From positions 310,001 to 374,000 of the forward strand of contig JAWKHX010000005.1 in assembly GCA_041394605.1 (NCBI GenBank): a stretch of 64,000 nucleotides of DNA, given 5' to 3'. This document shows, one piece after another, positions 25,560 through 34,444 of the stretch (within the stretch, counting starts at the first letter, position 1; each line of letters opens with the position of its first letter). The DNA comes from UBA668 sp041394605 (lineage in GTDB: Bacteria > Actinomycetota > Acidimicrobiia > Acidimicrobiales > Ilumatobacteraceae). The translations under genes and the position numbers were made by a program. The notes below the pieces were generated by a model. The model had not been told where the DNA came from and did no database searches. It worked only from the letters and a program-made list of their open reading frames with translations.

Positions 25560-26738
25560 TCAGTCGTCGTCGCGGCGTCGGACGAAGTCGGCCATGCCGG
25601 GCACCGTGTAGGCGATCGCGCCGTGCTCAGGTGCGTACACGATGCCCTTGCTGATGAGACTCGCCCGGGCGGGCCCGAGCGCCTGCGAGCTGGCCTTGCC
25701 GAGGCGTTCGGTGACGTCGCCGATCCGGGACGGCCTGCCGTCGTCCGATGCCATCGCACGGAGAAACTCTCGCTCGGCTTTGGTCGCCCGTTCCCATCGG
25801 GACGAGTAGAAGCCGAGGTCGAGCTCTTCCTGGCCCACGGCGACTCCGATGGTCGCGTCGTCGAGATCAATCCGGTCAGGGCCGGCGGCGGCGTCCCAGA
25901 CCGTCTTGCCGAACTGCTGCAGGAAGTAGGGGTAGCCGCCTGACTCGTCGAGGACGAACTGCGTTGCCGCGGGCTCCCAGACCACACGTTGAGCTGCGGC
26001 GGGCTGTGTGAGTGCGGTGGCGGCGTCCTCCGGGGCGAGCTTGTCGATCCTGCGGTAATCGAAGAGCCGCTCGGCGTAGGACTCCGCCTCGGCCAGCCTG
26101 GTCGGGAGGTTGGGGAGGCCGCCACCGATGACGAACCACGGCAGTGCGGCCTGACCCGCTCGATGGCAGGATCGGCAGATCGCCGACATCTGCTCGGGAG
26201 TGAGGTCCTGCATCTCGTCGATGAACAGCACCACTCCGATCCTGTCCTCCCGGGCCGCCGCCCCCACCGTCTCGGCGAGGTCGACGAGGTCGAACTGGAG
26301 GTTCCCGCTGTCGGCTCGCCCGGGAGTCCGGTCGAAGCCGAGCGAGATGCCGTCAGCACCGACGGCCGCTTGAAACGAGGTGATCGAACCCAGTGCTTCT
26401 CTGACCTTGTCGGTGACCCTTGCCAGCCAGCTCCGCTGCCGCCGGGCGGCGTTGGCGAGCTCGGCGGCCAGGGCCCGGGAGAAGTGGTCCGGCTGGGTGT
26501 GCTCCGCCTCGACCTGAACCACGAGCCACTTCCGTTCGAGCGCACGACCGGCCAGCTCGGACAGCAGGACGGTCTTGCCGACGCCGCGCAGCCCACTCAG
26601 GACGATGCTGCGACCGACCAGACCTCGCTCGGCACGATCGGCCAGGATCTCGAACGCCTGGATATCGCCGTCCCGCCCGGCCAGTGCTGCGGGTCGCAGC
26701 CCGGCGCCAGGGTTGTACGGATTTGTGCGTGGATCCAC
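25560..26738 (-). CDS. AAA ATPase of the STAND/archaeal-ATPase-like group
   Basis: A 392-residue P-loop ATPase. Walker A is LSGLRGVGKTVLL, Walker B is VVLFIDEMQDL, and GGYPYFLQQFGKTVWD is a sensor-2-like segment found in this group. The C-terminal 90 residues (ATKAEREFLRAMA through VPGMADFVRRR) form a predicted winged helix. Such proteins are common in actinomycetes, mostly without known roles, and some are tied to mobile elements or defence. The GTG lies seven bases behind TATCCT (26746-26751). It opens an accessory-looking block with hipBA downstream on the same strand's upstream side. Confidence 0.75.
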   Translation of the reverse strand: MDPRTNPYNPGAGLRPAALAGRDGDIQAFEILADRAERGLVGRSIVLSGLRGVGKTVLLSELAGRALERKWLVVQVEAEHTQPDHFSRALAAELANAARRQRSWLARVTDKVREALGSITSFQAAVGADGISLGFDRTPGRADSGNLQFDLVDLAETVGAAAREDRIGVVLFIDEMQDLTPEQMSAICRSCHRAGQAALPWFVIGGGLPNLPTRLAEAESYAERLFDYRRIDKLAPEDAATALTQPAAAQRVVWEPAATQFVLDESGGYPYFLQQFGKTVWDAAAGPDRIDLDDATIGVAVGQEELDLGFYSSRWERATKAEREFLRAMASDDGRPSRIGDVTERLGKASSQALGPARASLISKGIVYAPEHGAIAYTVPGMADFVRRRDDD

Positions 26739-26760
26739 GGGTGCAAGGATAGCGAGTTGT

Positions 26761-26782
26761 AAAGAACTCTAGCCGATTCTTT
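26761..26782. other. AT-rich inverted repeat
   Basis: AAAGAA and TTCTTT flank a 10-bp centre in the 118-bp gap between the ATPase start and the hipA stop. The gap is clearly richer in A/T than its surroundings. It could be an operator for the ATPase promoter or an integration scar; nothing decides. Confidence 0.3.
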
Positions 26783-26856
26783 AGTCCTGAGTATCTTTCA
26801 GTACGGATGAGGTCCCGGCCAGTGGGTGCCTTCGTCGGGCCACGGGTGGGGTTGGC

Positions 26857-28089
26857 CTACGACAGGACCGCAGGGTTCATGAACTGGCGGCCCCAGAAGG
26901 CGTCGCGTTCGACCGTCGTGAGGTGGGCAAGGTCGCAGACCTCGGCCCAGTGCTCGCGAATCGACTCCACCAGGTGCGCCACCACGTCCTCCGCCTCCGG
27001 ACGGTCCAGCAGGTAGAGGTGGGCGGTGTCGACCAGCGAGGCCAGCCGGGCCTCCCGCCGGCCGTCCTCGCCGTAGGCCATGGCCAGGTCGTAGGCCGAC
27101 GCACCCGATCGGGCCTGCGGGCACAGGTCGTAGGCGGGCGTGAGTGCCAGCATCTCGTCGTCGGTGATGAAGGCCGCGTGGTTGCGCCCGTGATCGTCGC
27201 TGTTGCCGCAGAGCATGTTGAACGCGATGCGGGCGAACAGTTCGCGCAGTGTGCCTTCAGCGTCGGCGAAGTCGGCCCGGATGCGATGGGTGAGGTCCGC
27301 GTACGACGCATAGCGGCCTTCGGGGAATGGTGTCAGGCCCAGGATCGTCAACGCGGAGACGACGCGCCTGCGGGTGCCTGTTGCAGTGCGATCGAAGCGC
27401 TCGACGAGCAGCGCCCACCTCCCGGCAGCCTTCGCGAGCGACACCTCAGCCACGTCGATGCCAGCACGACGGGCGAGGCTCATCGCCACGAACTCGCCCT
27501 GCACGACCGGGTAGGTGTCGGTGGTCGAGGAGAACTTGGCGATCAGTCGCCGCGCCCCGTCGGTCAGCAGTGCCTTCGGTCGCGCTCCGCCGATCGACGT
27601 GCCGTGCAGCAGTGCCGGTTCCAGTTCCGGTGGGATCGGCTGGCCGGTCTCGAGGAGTTCTGCGGCGCGAGCGAGTTGGTCGAGGGTGGGGTGGTCGGTG
27701 TCGCGGGGCACGTACTCCGTCGGTGACCTCTGAACGTCCAGCGCGCCGATCCGGTCGGAGCCGGATTCGAGCAGGTAGGTCAGGTCGCCGAACTCTCCCG
27801 TCAGTTCGCCCAGCCGGTGGTGGACGAGGCGCCGGCCCCAGGAGTCCGGCATCGCGTCGTGGATGCACAGCGGCACGCCGGTCGCCTGCTCGCTGGCCGG
27901 AAGGTGGGTGCCGGTGGTCAGTGGCAACTCCGGCCCGTAGACCGGAACGGAGTCGGCGCGGGCCAGGTACGACGCGGCGTAGGTGAAGCCGATCGCATGC
28001 GCCTGTGGGTCCAGCCGGCCGCAGACCACCGGGGTGTCCGCCCCCGGGAGCCAGATCCAGACGTACGCGACCTCGGGCTCAGAAGTCAT
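26857..28089 (-). CDS. hipA: HipA-family serine/threonine kinase toxin
   Basis: A 410-residue HipA-like kinase. HipA toxins phosphorylate glutamyl-tRNA synthetase or related targets and cause growth arrest. Seen here: the glycine loop SIGGARPKALL, the catalytic loop NSDDHGRNHAAF (Asp base) and the metal-binding LTPAYDLCPQ, all intact. The N-terminal subdomain contains HDAMPDSWGRRLV, typical of the family. It overlaps the 3' end of the small upstream HTH gene by 11 bp, the standard antitoxin-toxin order. Toxicity is inferred from the family. Confidence 0.88.
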   Translation of the reverse strand: MTSEPEVAYVWIWLPGADTPVVCGRLDPQAHAIGFTYAASYLARADSVPVYGPELPLTTGTHLPASEQATGVPLCIHDAMPDSWGRRLVHHRLGELTGEFGDLTYLLESGSDRIGALDVQRSPTEYVPRDTDHPTLDQLARAAELLETGQPIPPELEPALLHGTSIGGARPKALLTDGARRLIAKFSSTTDTYPVVQGEFVAMSLARRAGIDVAEVSLAKAAGRWALLVERFDRTATGTRRRVVSALTILGLTPFPEGRYASYADLTHRIRADFADAEGTLRELFARIAFNMLCGNSDDHGRNHAAFITDDEMLALTPAYDLCPQARSGASAYDLAMAYGEDGRREARLASLVDTAHLYLLDRPEAEDVVAHLVESIREHWAEVCDLAHLTTVERDAFWGRQFMNPAVLS

Positions 28090-28408
28090 TGTCGACGACC
28101 TTCCGCTTGGCGCGTGCCGACGATGGCAGCAGCTCGAGCTCGCGGGCCAGCTGCGCCCCGTGGCGGGCTCGCGTGACGGCGTCCTCGCCGAACAACGGCA
28201 CCCCGACCAGGGTCGCGGCCTCGAACACGATGCCGATGGCAACCGTTGGATCGCCGCGCTCGGCCTTGGTGATGGTGGGGTGGGAGACCCCCACGCGACC
28301 TGCGAGGGCTTCGATCGACCAGCCGCGCTGGATGCGGCGCACCCTGATCTCGGCACCGAGGAGTTGCAGCGCCTCGCGAGTTCGTGGGGAGTGGGTCCGA
28401 GACTTCAT
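28079..28408 (-). CDS. hipB: HipB-like antitoxin, XRE-family repressor
   Basis: A 109-residue DNA-binding protein with one XRE helix-turn-helix: LGAEIRVRRIQRGWSIEALAGRVGVSHPTITKAERG. In HipBA systems HipB binds HipA and represses its own promoter. A candidate operator, the short inverted repeat CTTT-N5-AAAG at 28420-28432, lies 12 bp upstream of the ATG. The last 25 residues are basic. Together with hipA this is a type II toxin-antitoxin module. Confidence 0.88.
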   Translation of the reverse strand: MKSRTHSPRTREALQLLGAEIRVRRIQRGWSIEALAGRVGVSHPTITKAERGDPTVAIGIVFEAATLVGVPLFGEDAVTRARHGAQLARELELLPSSARAKRKVVDNDF

Positions 28409-28419
28409 GCGAAAGCAGA

Positions 28420-28432
28420 CTTTAGTGGAAAG
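28420..28432. promoter_or_regulatory. Candidate HipB operator / promoter
   Basis: CTTTAGTGGAAAG is a short inverted repeat (CTTT-N5-AAAG) that contains the TAAAGT -10-like box of hipB on the minus strand. It lies between hipB and the divergent unknown gene at 28472, so it could control both. Confidence 0.4.
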
Positions 28433-28471
28433 CGCTCGGTGGAAACCTTGATTTCAATCGTCGTCGATCTG

Positions 28472-29392
28472 ATGGCGGCGTCCCACACGGGCGTCGTGGC
28501 GGATACGAGGAACCACCCGCCGAACTTCGGGTGTGACAACGATGCCCTCGCTGGTAGCGGTTCGCCTAACGTCCTCGTGGTGGAAGGCCGGCGGCTGCTG
28601 ACGATCCGATGTGCGCTCAGTGGTCGACTGTGGCCGAACGTCGACGGCTCTCAGTTGGAAGCCCGCTTGGTCGGCAACCGACTGTGGGTATTGCTGCGAG
28701 ATGCAGCGACGGCGCGGTCGGACGGCGTGAAGGAGAACCTTGTTCGGATGGCGCTGCCCGACAGCCGGGAGGAGTTGGAGGAGTTGGATGTACCGAACGC
28801 CGGATGGCAGAACTTCGGTGTCCACTCGGACCAGGCGAGGATGGCGTACGACTGCGCGTGGACGCCGCAGGACGGCGAGGGCCGTTTCGGCGTGGAGCTG
28901 ACGGTCACTGTCGACGGGGCATTCCTCCGTGACGTGCCGGCGCTCGAACTCGCTCAGGCGATCAACTCCGACTTCCTGATGCCGGTTCTGAGGGCCGTCG
29001 AGCCCGACCACCACGTCGGTGTCATCGTGAACCACACCCCATCCCTCTATGTCGTGCATGGGCTTCCGCAGGTGGGCGGCAGCCCGTGCCTGGACACCCT
29101 CCCGTGGATCGTGGTCATCCGACCCGACATGACCGAGCCGATGGCGCGGCGACGCTGGGACATGCGCCTGATGTCGCCCGCCGCCGGCCTTCCTGCCGGC
29201 GGGCAGCACTACTACGTCGTCATCGCTCCGTGCGACCCTCTCGCCCCCTCGCCCGATGCGTTGTCGGCGTGGCGCTCGTACCTCGAGCCGATCCTCTGCG
29301 ATGTGTCGGCGGCCGAACCTGCGTGGTCGCAGGAACGGCTCCAACCAGGGTGGTTCGTCGCGCCCGAGGATGCTCGGGCGACGCCCAACTGA
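28472..29392 (+). CDS. Hypothetical protein, unrecognised
   Basis: About 306 residues with no family recognised. It has no signal peptide or membrane segment and looks like a folded soluble protein with mixed alpha/beta composition. Features are an Asn/Gly-rich start, RLWVLLRDAATARSDGVKENLVRM, a central FGVELTVTVDGAFLRDVPALELAQAIN, and PWIVVIRPDMTEPM. Start choice is uncertain: the ATG at 28472 is conservative, and in-frame GTG 28439 or TTG 28448 would add 8-11 residues. It is divergent from hipBA and precedes another unrecognised gene. Codon use is a little less GC-biased than in the neighbouring housekeeping genes. Confidence 0.6.
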   Translation: MAASHTGVVADTRNHPPNFGCDNDALAGSGSPNVLVVEGRRLLTIRCALSGRLWPNVDGSQLEARLVGNRLWVLLRDAATARSDGVKENLVRMALPDSREELEELDVPNAGWQNFGVHSDQARMAYDCAWTPQDGEGRFGVELTVTVDGAFLRDVPALELAQAINSDFLMPVLRAVEPDHHVGVIVNHTPSLYVVHGLPQVGGSPCLDTLPWIVVIRPDMTEPMARRRWDMRLMSPAAGLPAGGQHYYVVIAPCDPLAPSPDALSAWRSYLEPILCDVSAAEPAWSQERLQPGWFVAPEDARATPN

Positions 29393-29506
29393 TGCAGACG
29401 GTCGGGGTGGACCTCGAGCCATTCGGGCGTGGAAGAGCCGTCGACCCGTTCTCGACCCACGGCTACGGTGACACCGCCTCAGGATGGTCTGGCAGTCTTG
29501 TCGCCA

Positions 29507-30121
29507 ATGGCTGAGCAGCAGGATCTGCACCAACTCGTCGAGTCGATGACGGGCGAGCCGTTGTGGAAGGTGATGACCTGGTCGCAGATCGACGAGCCGC
29601 TGCGGTCCGCCCTCCTGGAGTTCGCCTGCCATCCCTTCACTCCGAACGAGGGCGTTGCCGTTGCCCACTTCTTGGAGAGGATCACGCTCTCCAAGAAGGA
29701 CCTGGCCAGTCTGTGCCAGGGGTATGAGTCGCTTCCGGCGGAGCGCTGCGCTCCGGGGATGTCGGAGCGGGAGTTCGTCGGTCAGATCCTCGGGCAGAAC
29801 GCGAAGCGCATCGATCCAGAATGGGTGTACTCGACGCTGAAGGCCGACCTCAGCGGAACCGGGGTGGGGCTGATGATGCACCTGTGGCGTTCCCCGATGA
29901 GCCGGGAGCGCAAGGTGGAGCTGGTGCGGCGGGCGTTGCGCGAGTGCCGGTTCGACGCATTCGGGGCGATCGTCACAGCTCGACGCGGGAGGTTGCACGA
30001 GGTGTGCCCGGACTTGGCGGCATATGCCGCCTCCCCGGACAACCCCCGCGAGCTTCGTCGCGAGGCTCGCGCCGCGGTGGCCAAGCTGCAGGCGTCAGTC
30101 CCAGGGGCCGACACGCAGTAG
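29507..30121 (+). CDS. Hypothetical protein, unrecognised
   Basis: A 204-residue, largely helical, soluble protein. It starts MAEQQDLHQLVESMTGEPLW and ends in an Arg/Ala-rich helix. Segments such as ALLEFACHPFTPNEGVAVAHFLERI and HLWRSPMSRERKVELVRRAL suggest helical repeats, but no family is recognised. The ATG lies eight bases behind CAGTCT. It belongs to the accessory-looking block between recR and the thiolase and is followed by a long hairpin. Confidence 0.6.
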   Translation: MAEQQDLHQLVESMTGEPLWKVMTWSQIDEPLRSALLEFACHPFTPNEGVAVAHFLERITLSKKDLASLCQGYESLPAERCAPGMSEREFVGQILGQNAKRIDPEWVYSTLKADLSGTGVGLMMHLWRSPMSRERKVELVRRALRECRFDAFGAIVTARRGRLHEVCPDLAAYAASPDNPRELRREARAAVAKLQASVPGADTQ

Positions 30122-30150
30122 AGCCCGAAACGACAGACGGCAAAAACGCA

Positions 30151-30213
30151 CTGGGGTACCGCTCCTGGACCTGGTAGCGGGCGGACGGGCCAGCTCCAGA
30201 GGCGGTACCCCAG
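30151..30213. repeat. Long intergenic hairpin
   Basis: Arms CTGGGGTACCGC and GCGGTACCCCAG pair perfectly over 12 bp. Inner arms TCCTGGACCTGG and CCAGCTCCAGAG pair with three mismatches, for a stem of about 24 bp with a 15-nt loop. It starts 30 bp after the unknown gene's stop. No T-run follows. It could be a terminator, or an end or attachment structure of the accessory block. Confidence 0.6.
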
Positions 30214-30347
30214 ATCGTTGAGCGAGGGTTCAACCGGGGGGTAGGAACTACCTCGCTGTATGTTGCGGTCACGTTACAACGATGACGTGAGTGTGTCAAC
30301 CCTTTCGGGCCGATTTCGACGCTTCTTGGATCGGGCTGGGCCGTGTC

Positions 30348-31529
30348 TTAGACGGTGCGGACGATCAGGGCGTCGCCCTGGCCGCCGCCGCCGCACAGGG
30401 CGGCCGCGCCGAGCCCGCCACCGCGGCGGCGCAGCTCGTGCAGGAGGGTCAGCGCCAGGCGGTTGCCGCTCATGCCGATCGGGTGGCCGAGGGCGATGGC
30501 GCCGCCGTTGACGTTGACGATCTCGTCGGTGATCCCGAGGTCGGCCATCGAGGCGATGCCGACGGCGGCGAACGCCTCGTTGATCTCGAACAGGTCGATG
30601 TCGGCCACGGTCTTGCCGGCGCGGGCGAGTGCCGCATTGATGGCCCGGCTGGGCTGCTGGAGCAGCGACGCGCTGTCCGGGCCGGCGACCATGCCATAGC
30701 TGACGAACTGGCCAAGCGGGGTGACGCCGCGGGCGTTGACCGCCTTCTCGCTCATCAGCACCACGGCCGACCCGCCGTCGCTGATCTGCGAGGCGTTGGC
30801 CGCCGTGATGGTGCCCTCCTTGTCGAAGGCCGGCTTCAGGCCACCCAGCGACTCCATCGTGGTGCCGGGGCGGACGCCCTCGTCGGTCTCGACGAGGATC
30901 GGCTCGCCCTTGCGCTGCGGGATCGACACGGGGACGATCTCGTCGGCCAGGCGGCCGTCTTTGATGGCGTTGGCAGCACGTTCGTTGCTCTTCATCGCCA
31001 TCTCGTCCTGCGCCTCGCGGCTGATGCCGCCGGCGTTGTAGCGCTCCGTGCCGAGCCCCATGAGGCAGGCGTCGAAGGCGCACCACAGGCCGTCCTTGAT
31101 GATGGCGTCGGCCAGCTCGGTGTTGCCGTAGCGGAAGCCGCCGCGGGCACCCGCCGCCAGGTACGGGGCGTTGGTCATGCTCTCCATGCCACCGGCGACC
31201 ACGATGTCCGCCTCGCCGGCCATGATCATCTGGTTGCCGAGATAGATCGAGTTGAGGCCGCTGAGGCAGACCTTGTTGATGTTGACCGACGGCACGCTCA
31301 TCGGGATACCGGCCTTCACGGCGGCCTGGCGGGACGGCACCTGGCCCTGGCCGGCCATCAGCACCTGGCCCATGATGACGTGCTCGACCTCGTCCGGGGC
31401 GACGCCGGCACGCTGCAGCGCGGCGGCGATGGCGAACCCGCCGAGGTCGGCGGCAGCGAACGGGGCGAGTGCCCCGCTCATCTTGCCGATGGGCGTGCGG
31501 GCGCCGGCGACGATGTAGGAACCGGACAT
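30348..31529 (-). CDS. Acetyl-CoA acetyltransferase (thiolase)
   Basis: A 393-residue thiolase, full length. The nucleophilic Cys is in NKVCLSGLNSI, NEAFAAVG and GHPIGMSGNR hold the active-site Asn and His, and CGGGGQGDALI the second catalytic Cys. The short biosynthetic-type length suggests acetoacetyl-CoA formation or cleavage of short 3-ketoacyl-CoA. The ATG has GGAGG seven bases upstream. A minus-strand -10 box (TACGCT, 31607-31612) has the TTACC-N4-GGTAA palindrome at its -35 region. It is divergent from an MFS gene. Confidence 0.93.
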   Translation of the reverse strand: MSGSYIVAGARTPIGKMSGALAPFAAADLGGFAIAAALQRAGVAPDEVEHVIMGQVLMAGQGQVPSRQAAVKAGIPMSVPSVNINKVCLSGLNSIYLGNQMIMAGEADIVVAGGMESMTNAPYLAAGARGGFRYGNTELADAIIKDGLWCAFDACLMGLGTERYNAGGISREAQDEMAMKSNERAANAIKDGRLADEIVPVSIPQRKGEPILVETDEGVRPGTTMESLGGLKPAFDKEGTITAANASQISDGGSAVVLMSEKAVNARGVTPLGQFVSYGMVAGPDSASLLQQPSRAINAALARAGKTVADIDLFEINEAFAAVGIASMADLGITDEIVNVNGGAIALGHPIGMSGNRLALTLLHELRRRGGGLGAAALCGGGGQGDALIVRTV

Positions 31530-31623
31530 GTGAGGACCTCCGTGGGACGGGCGTGCGAGCGGCGACGGTGGGACGATGGCTAGCGCGGCGGGTGTGCCGC
31601 GTGACCAGCGTATTCCGCGTCGG

Positions 31624-31637
31624 TTACCGAGCGGTAA
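31624..31637. promoter_or_regulatory. Operator-like palindrome TTACC-N4-GGTAA, copy 1
   Basis: TTACCGAGCGGTAA lies between the divergent thiolase and MFS genes. It covers the -35 region of the presumed thiolase promoter and sits directly upstream of the MFS -10 (CAGACT, 31643-31648). An identical half-site arrangement lies in the crotonyl-CoA carboxylase/reductase promoter at 39744. A TetR-type repressor is a likely binder. Confidence 0.55.
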
Positions 31638-31656
31638 TGGGCCAGACTTGCAGGTG

Positions 31657-32910
31657 ATGCCTGCCTACGACGAACCCGGTGTGGTGCGGCGTGCGCAGGT
31701 CGTCGATCTCGCCCGTTCGGTGCCGCTCGGGGTGCTGCTGCCGCTGGAGACCAGCGTGCTGCTCACCATCGCCGTGAAGCACTTCGACGCCTCGTGGTGG
31801 GAGAAGTGGCTGGTTGCCGCGGGCAATGGTGTGGGCCTGCTGCTGGCCCCGTTGGTCACCTCCGTCGCCCGCCGCCGTGGCCGCCCGGTGATGCTGCTGG
31901 CGGGGGCATTGGCAGCCCTCGGCGCAGCCGGTCTGGTGGTGGCGTCGCTGGGGGCGATGGCCCTGTTCGTGATCGGCTCCGTGGTGGCCATCGCCACCGT
32001 CAACGTCGTCTACCCGCTCACCACCGCCACGTATGAGCGCAACTTCCCGCCAACCGAACTCGGCCGCCGGGTGGGCTGGGGGATGTCGCTGAAGGTGCTG
32101 GTGTCCGCACTGGTGGGCCTGGGGATGGGCTGGTTCCTCACCGAGTACCCCGACCGCTGGTGGATGATCCTGGCCGGGTCGGCGGTGTTCGGGCTGCTCC
32201 TCGCCGTGCTGAGCCTGCAGGTGCCCAGCGAACCGCTGCCGCGGGTGGACGGCGTGGGCACGACCGCCTTGCCGCACTTCCACCTGCTGCGCGAGGACCG
32301 CCGCCTGCGGGTGGTGCTGATCGCCTGGATGCTGATGGGCTTCGGCAACCTGATGCTGCTGCCGCTGCGGGTGGAGTACCTGGCCCAGCCGCGCTACGGC
32401 ATCGACGCCACGGCGGGGCTCATCGTGGTGCTCACCGTGGTCATCCCCTCCGCCGTCCGACTGGCAGCGATGCCGCTGTTCGGGCTGGTGTTCGACCGGG
32501 TGCGCTTCTTCACGTCGCGCATCGTCGTCAACCTGGTCTTCGCCCTCTACGTGGCCGCCTTCTTCACCGGCACGGGCATGACCGGCCTGGTCGCGGGCGC
32601 CGTGCTGCTGGGCGTTGGCAGCGCCGGCGGCGACCTGATGTGGAGCCTGTGGGTCACCAAGTTCTCGCCGCCGGGCCGCACGGCGGACTACATGGGCCTG
32701 CACACGTTCTTCACCGGCATCCGCGCCTTCCTCGCCCCGCTCATCGGCTTCGCCGTGCTCGGCCATGTGTCGCTGGGCCTGGTGGCCGTGGGCGCGGCCC
32801 TGCTGATGGTGGTGAGCTCGCTGGTGCTGGCCCCCGAGGCCCGGGCCGAGTGGCGCGACAGCGCGGCGGACGACCCCGCCGGCCTGGCTGCGGTCACAGC
32901 GGGCCGCTGA
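31657..32910 (+). CDS. Major facilitator superfamily transporter
   Basis: A 417-residue integral membrane protein with about 11-12 hydrophobic helices. ARRRGRPVMLLAGA after the second or third helix resembles the MFS loop 2-3 basic motif, and FDRVRFFTSRI is the equivalent loop in the second half. A tryptophan-rich DASWWEKWLVAAGN stretch lies near the N-terminus. Substrate unknown. The gene shares its upstream region and the palindrome at 31624 with the thiolase. The last 17 bp overlap the convergent GH18 gene. Confidence 0.8.
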   Translation: MPAYDEPGVVRRAQVVDLARSVPLGVLLPLETSVLLTIAVKHFDASWWEKWLVAAGNGVGLLLAPLVTSVARRRGRPVMLLAGALAALGAAGLVVASLGAMALFVIGSVVAIATVNVVYPLTTATYERNFPPTELGRRVGWGMSLKVLVSALVGLGMGWFLTEYPDRWWMILAGSAVFGLLLAVLSLQVPSEPLPRVDGVGTTALPHFHLLREDRRLRVVLIAWMLMGFGNLMLLPLRVEYLAQPRYGIDATAGLIVVLTVVIPSAVRLAAMPLFGLVFDRVRFFTSRIVVNLVFALYVAAFFTGTGMTGLVAGAVLLGVGSAGGDLMWSLWVTKFSPPGRTADYMGLHTFFTGIRAFLAPLIGFAVLGHVSLGLVAVGAALLMVVSSLVLAPEARAEWRDSAADDPAGLAAVTAGR

Positions 32911-34444
32911 CCACCGCGGTCTGGCAGCCCAGCGACGGGCCGGTCGCGCCGCCCCACAGGATCACGGTGGCGCAGACGTCGTAACTGCCCGGGGTGAGTG
33001 TGAACGCCTCGTCGAAGCCGTGGAACGGACCCAGCCCCGCCGCCATGCCCGCTCGCTCCGCCCGCGCCGTGACCACCCGCCACTGGGTGGCCGCGCCGCC
33101 CGTGGGCGCCACCGTCAGCGACACCCCCACGGGCAGGTCGAATTCAGGATCCACCGCCATGCCGGTGACGCGCAGCCCGTTGCCCAGCACCTGCGGCGTG
33201 TCCAGCACCCCGGTGGGGTCGCCACCCGGCCGTTGCGGCGCCACGCCGGCCAACTGTTGGTACACGTCGGCGGTCTCGTAGCCGTAGGCCCAGATGGCGA
33301 TGCCGCTCCATCCTGCGGCGAGCGCCGCGTCGGCCCGTTGGCGGACGCTCACACCGTCGGGCACGTAGACGGTGTGCTGCACGGTGCAGGTGACGATGGC
33401 CGGCGGTGGTGCCACGCGGATGGGCGGGTCCAGCCCGTTGGGCGAGATGCCGTCGTCCACCGACCCGATGGTGGTGGGCGGCGAGGTCGTGGTGGTGGTG
33501 GGCGGGCTGGCCTCCACCGGGCCGGTGACCTGCTCGGTCCAGCCGAACGTCAGCTCGCCCGACGAGTGTCGCGTGGGCGTGACGCTGTGCGCGGCGGCCA
33601 GGCCGGCGGTCTCCTTCATCGTGATGCTGTCGCGCCACAGCGCGCCGGCGGGGCAGGTCTCGGTGGGGTTCTTGCGCGTGGCCCAGTGGCGCCCGTATGC
33701 GGGCACGCCGAGCTGCAGGCGGCTGTCCGGTACCCGGCCGTCGCTCCAGGCGATCACCTGATTGACCCAGGAGATCGGAGCGATGGGGCCCGGGTTGCTG
33801 GTGCTCCAGTCGTAGACCATCAGCCGCAGCCGGTCCACGTACGGGGCGATCTCCTCCTGGGCGTACACCGTGTAGCCCTGGGTGACCCCGCCGTTGACCC
33901 ACACCGGCGGCACCGTGACCGACAGCAGCTTGCCGCGCTGGTGCAGCAGGCTGCCCAACTCCTGCACGAACAGGATCCAGTCCGGGCGGATGAGGTCCCA
34001 CTTGCTGCGCCCGTCGCCGAACGCGAACACCTCGTAGTCGATGTCGATGCCGTCGTAGCCCTTGGTGGTGACGAGGTCCACGAGGTATTGCTCGTGCAGC
34101 GCCCGCTGGAACGGGTCGTGCAGGATGCCGCGCATGATGCCCGCCGGCTGGGTGTCGAACACGGTGGGGATGACGGCCAGGCCCTGGGCGCGGGTGCTGG
34201 CCACCACGTTGGCCAGGTTGGTGGCCGAACTCATCAGGTCCACCGTGGCGTCGTCGTCGGTGCCGTACCACATCATCGACACCTCGCCCATGAGCGAGGC
34301 GCTGTCGTCGTTGTCGATCACGGCCTTGCCGCTGGACGGACCCCAGTAGGGCACCCAACCGGTGACGAACCGGTTCGGCAGGCATGCCGTCAGCGCCAGG
34401 GAGGAGGCGGCGGTAGCGAGAACCCAGCGGGCGCGGGATGCCAC
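32894..34444 (-). CDS. GH18-family glycosidase lipoprotein
   Basis: A 516-residue lipoprotein: signal peptide with lipobox LTAC at about residue 21. The GH18 barrel follows, with MWYGTDD near strand 1, the catalytic DGIDIDYE (DxxDxDxE, Glu acid), LRLMVYDWS, and LQLGVPAYGRHW. This pattern is that of chitinase-like or YaaH/SleL-type N-acetylglucosaminidases, which cut beta-1,4-GlcNAc polymers such as peptidoglycan. A Thr/Pro linker interrupts the barrel end, and a 110-residue beta domain is C-terminal. The GTG lies six bases behind TAGCGT (34451-34456), with the same 12-base promoter-start junction as clpB. Confidence 0.82.
   Translation of the reverse strand: MASRARWVLATAASSLALTACLPNRFVTGWVPYWGPSSGKAVIDNDDSASLMGEVSMMWYGTDDDATVDLMSSATNLANVVASTRAQGLAVIPTVFDTQPAGIMRGILHDPFQRALHEQYLVDLVTTKGYDGIDIDYEVFAFGDGRSKWDLIRPDWILFVQELGSLLHQRGKLLSVTVPPVWVNGGVTQGYTVYAQEEIAPYVDRLRLMVYDWSTSNPGPIAPISWVNQVIAWSDGRVPDSRLQLGVPAYGRHWATRKNPTETCPAGALWRDSITMKETAGLAAAHSVTPTRHSSGELTFGWTEQVTGPVEASPPTTTTTSPPTTIGSVDDGISPNGLDPPIRVAPPPAIVTCTVQHTVYVPDGVSVRQRADAALAAGWSGIAIWAYGYETADVYQQLAGVAPQRPGGDPTGVLDTPQVLGNGLRVTGMAVDPEFDLPVGVSLTVAPTGGAATQWRVVTARAERAGMAAGLGPFHGFDEAFTLTPGSYDVCATVILWGGATGPSLGCQTAVVSGPL

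Noticed and set aside
30221..30240. tRNA-like GGTTCAACC stretch
   Set aside because: No cloverleaf can be built around it; acceptor and anticodon arms are missing.
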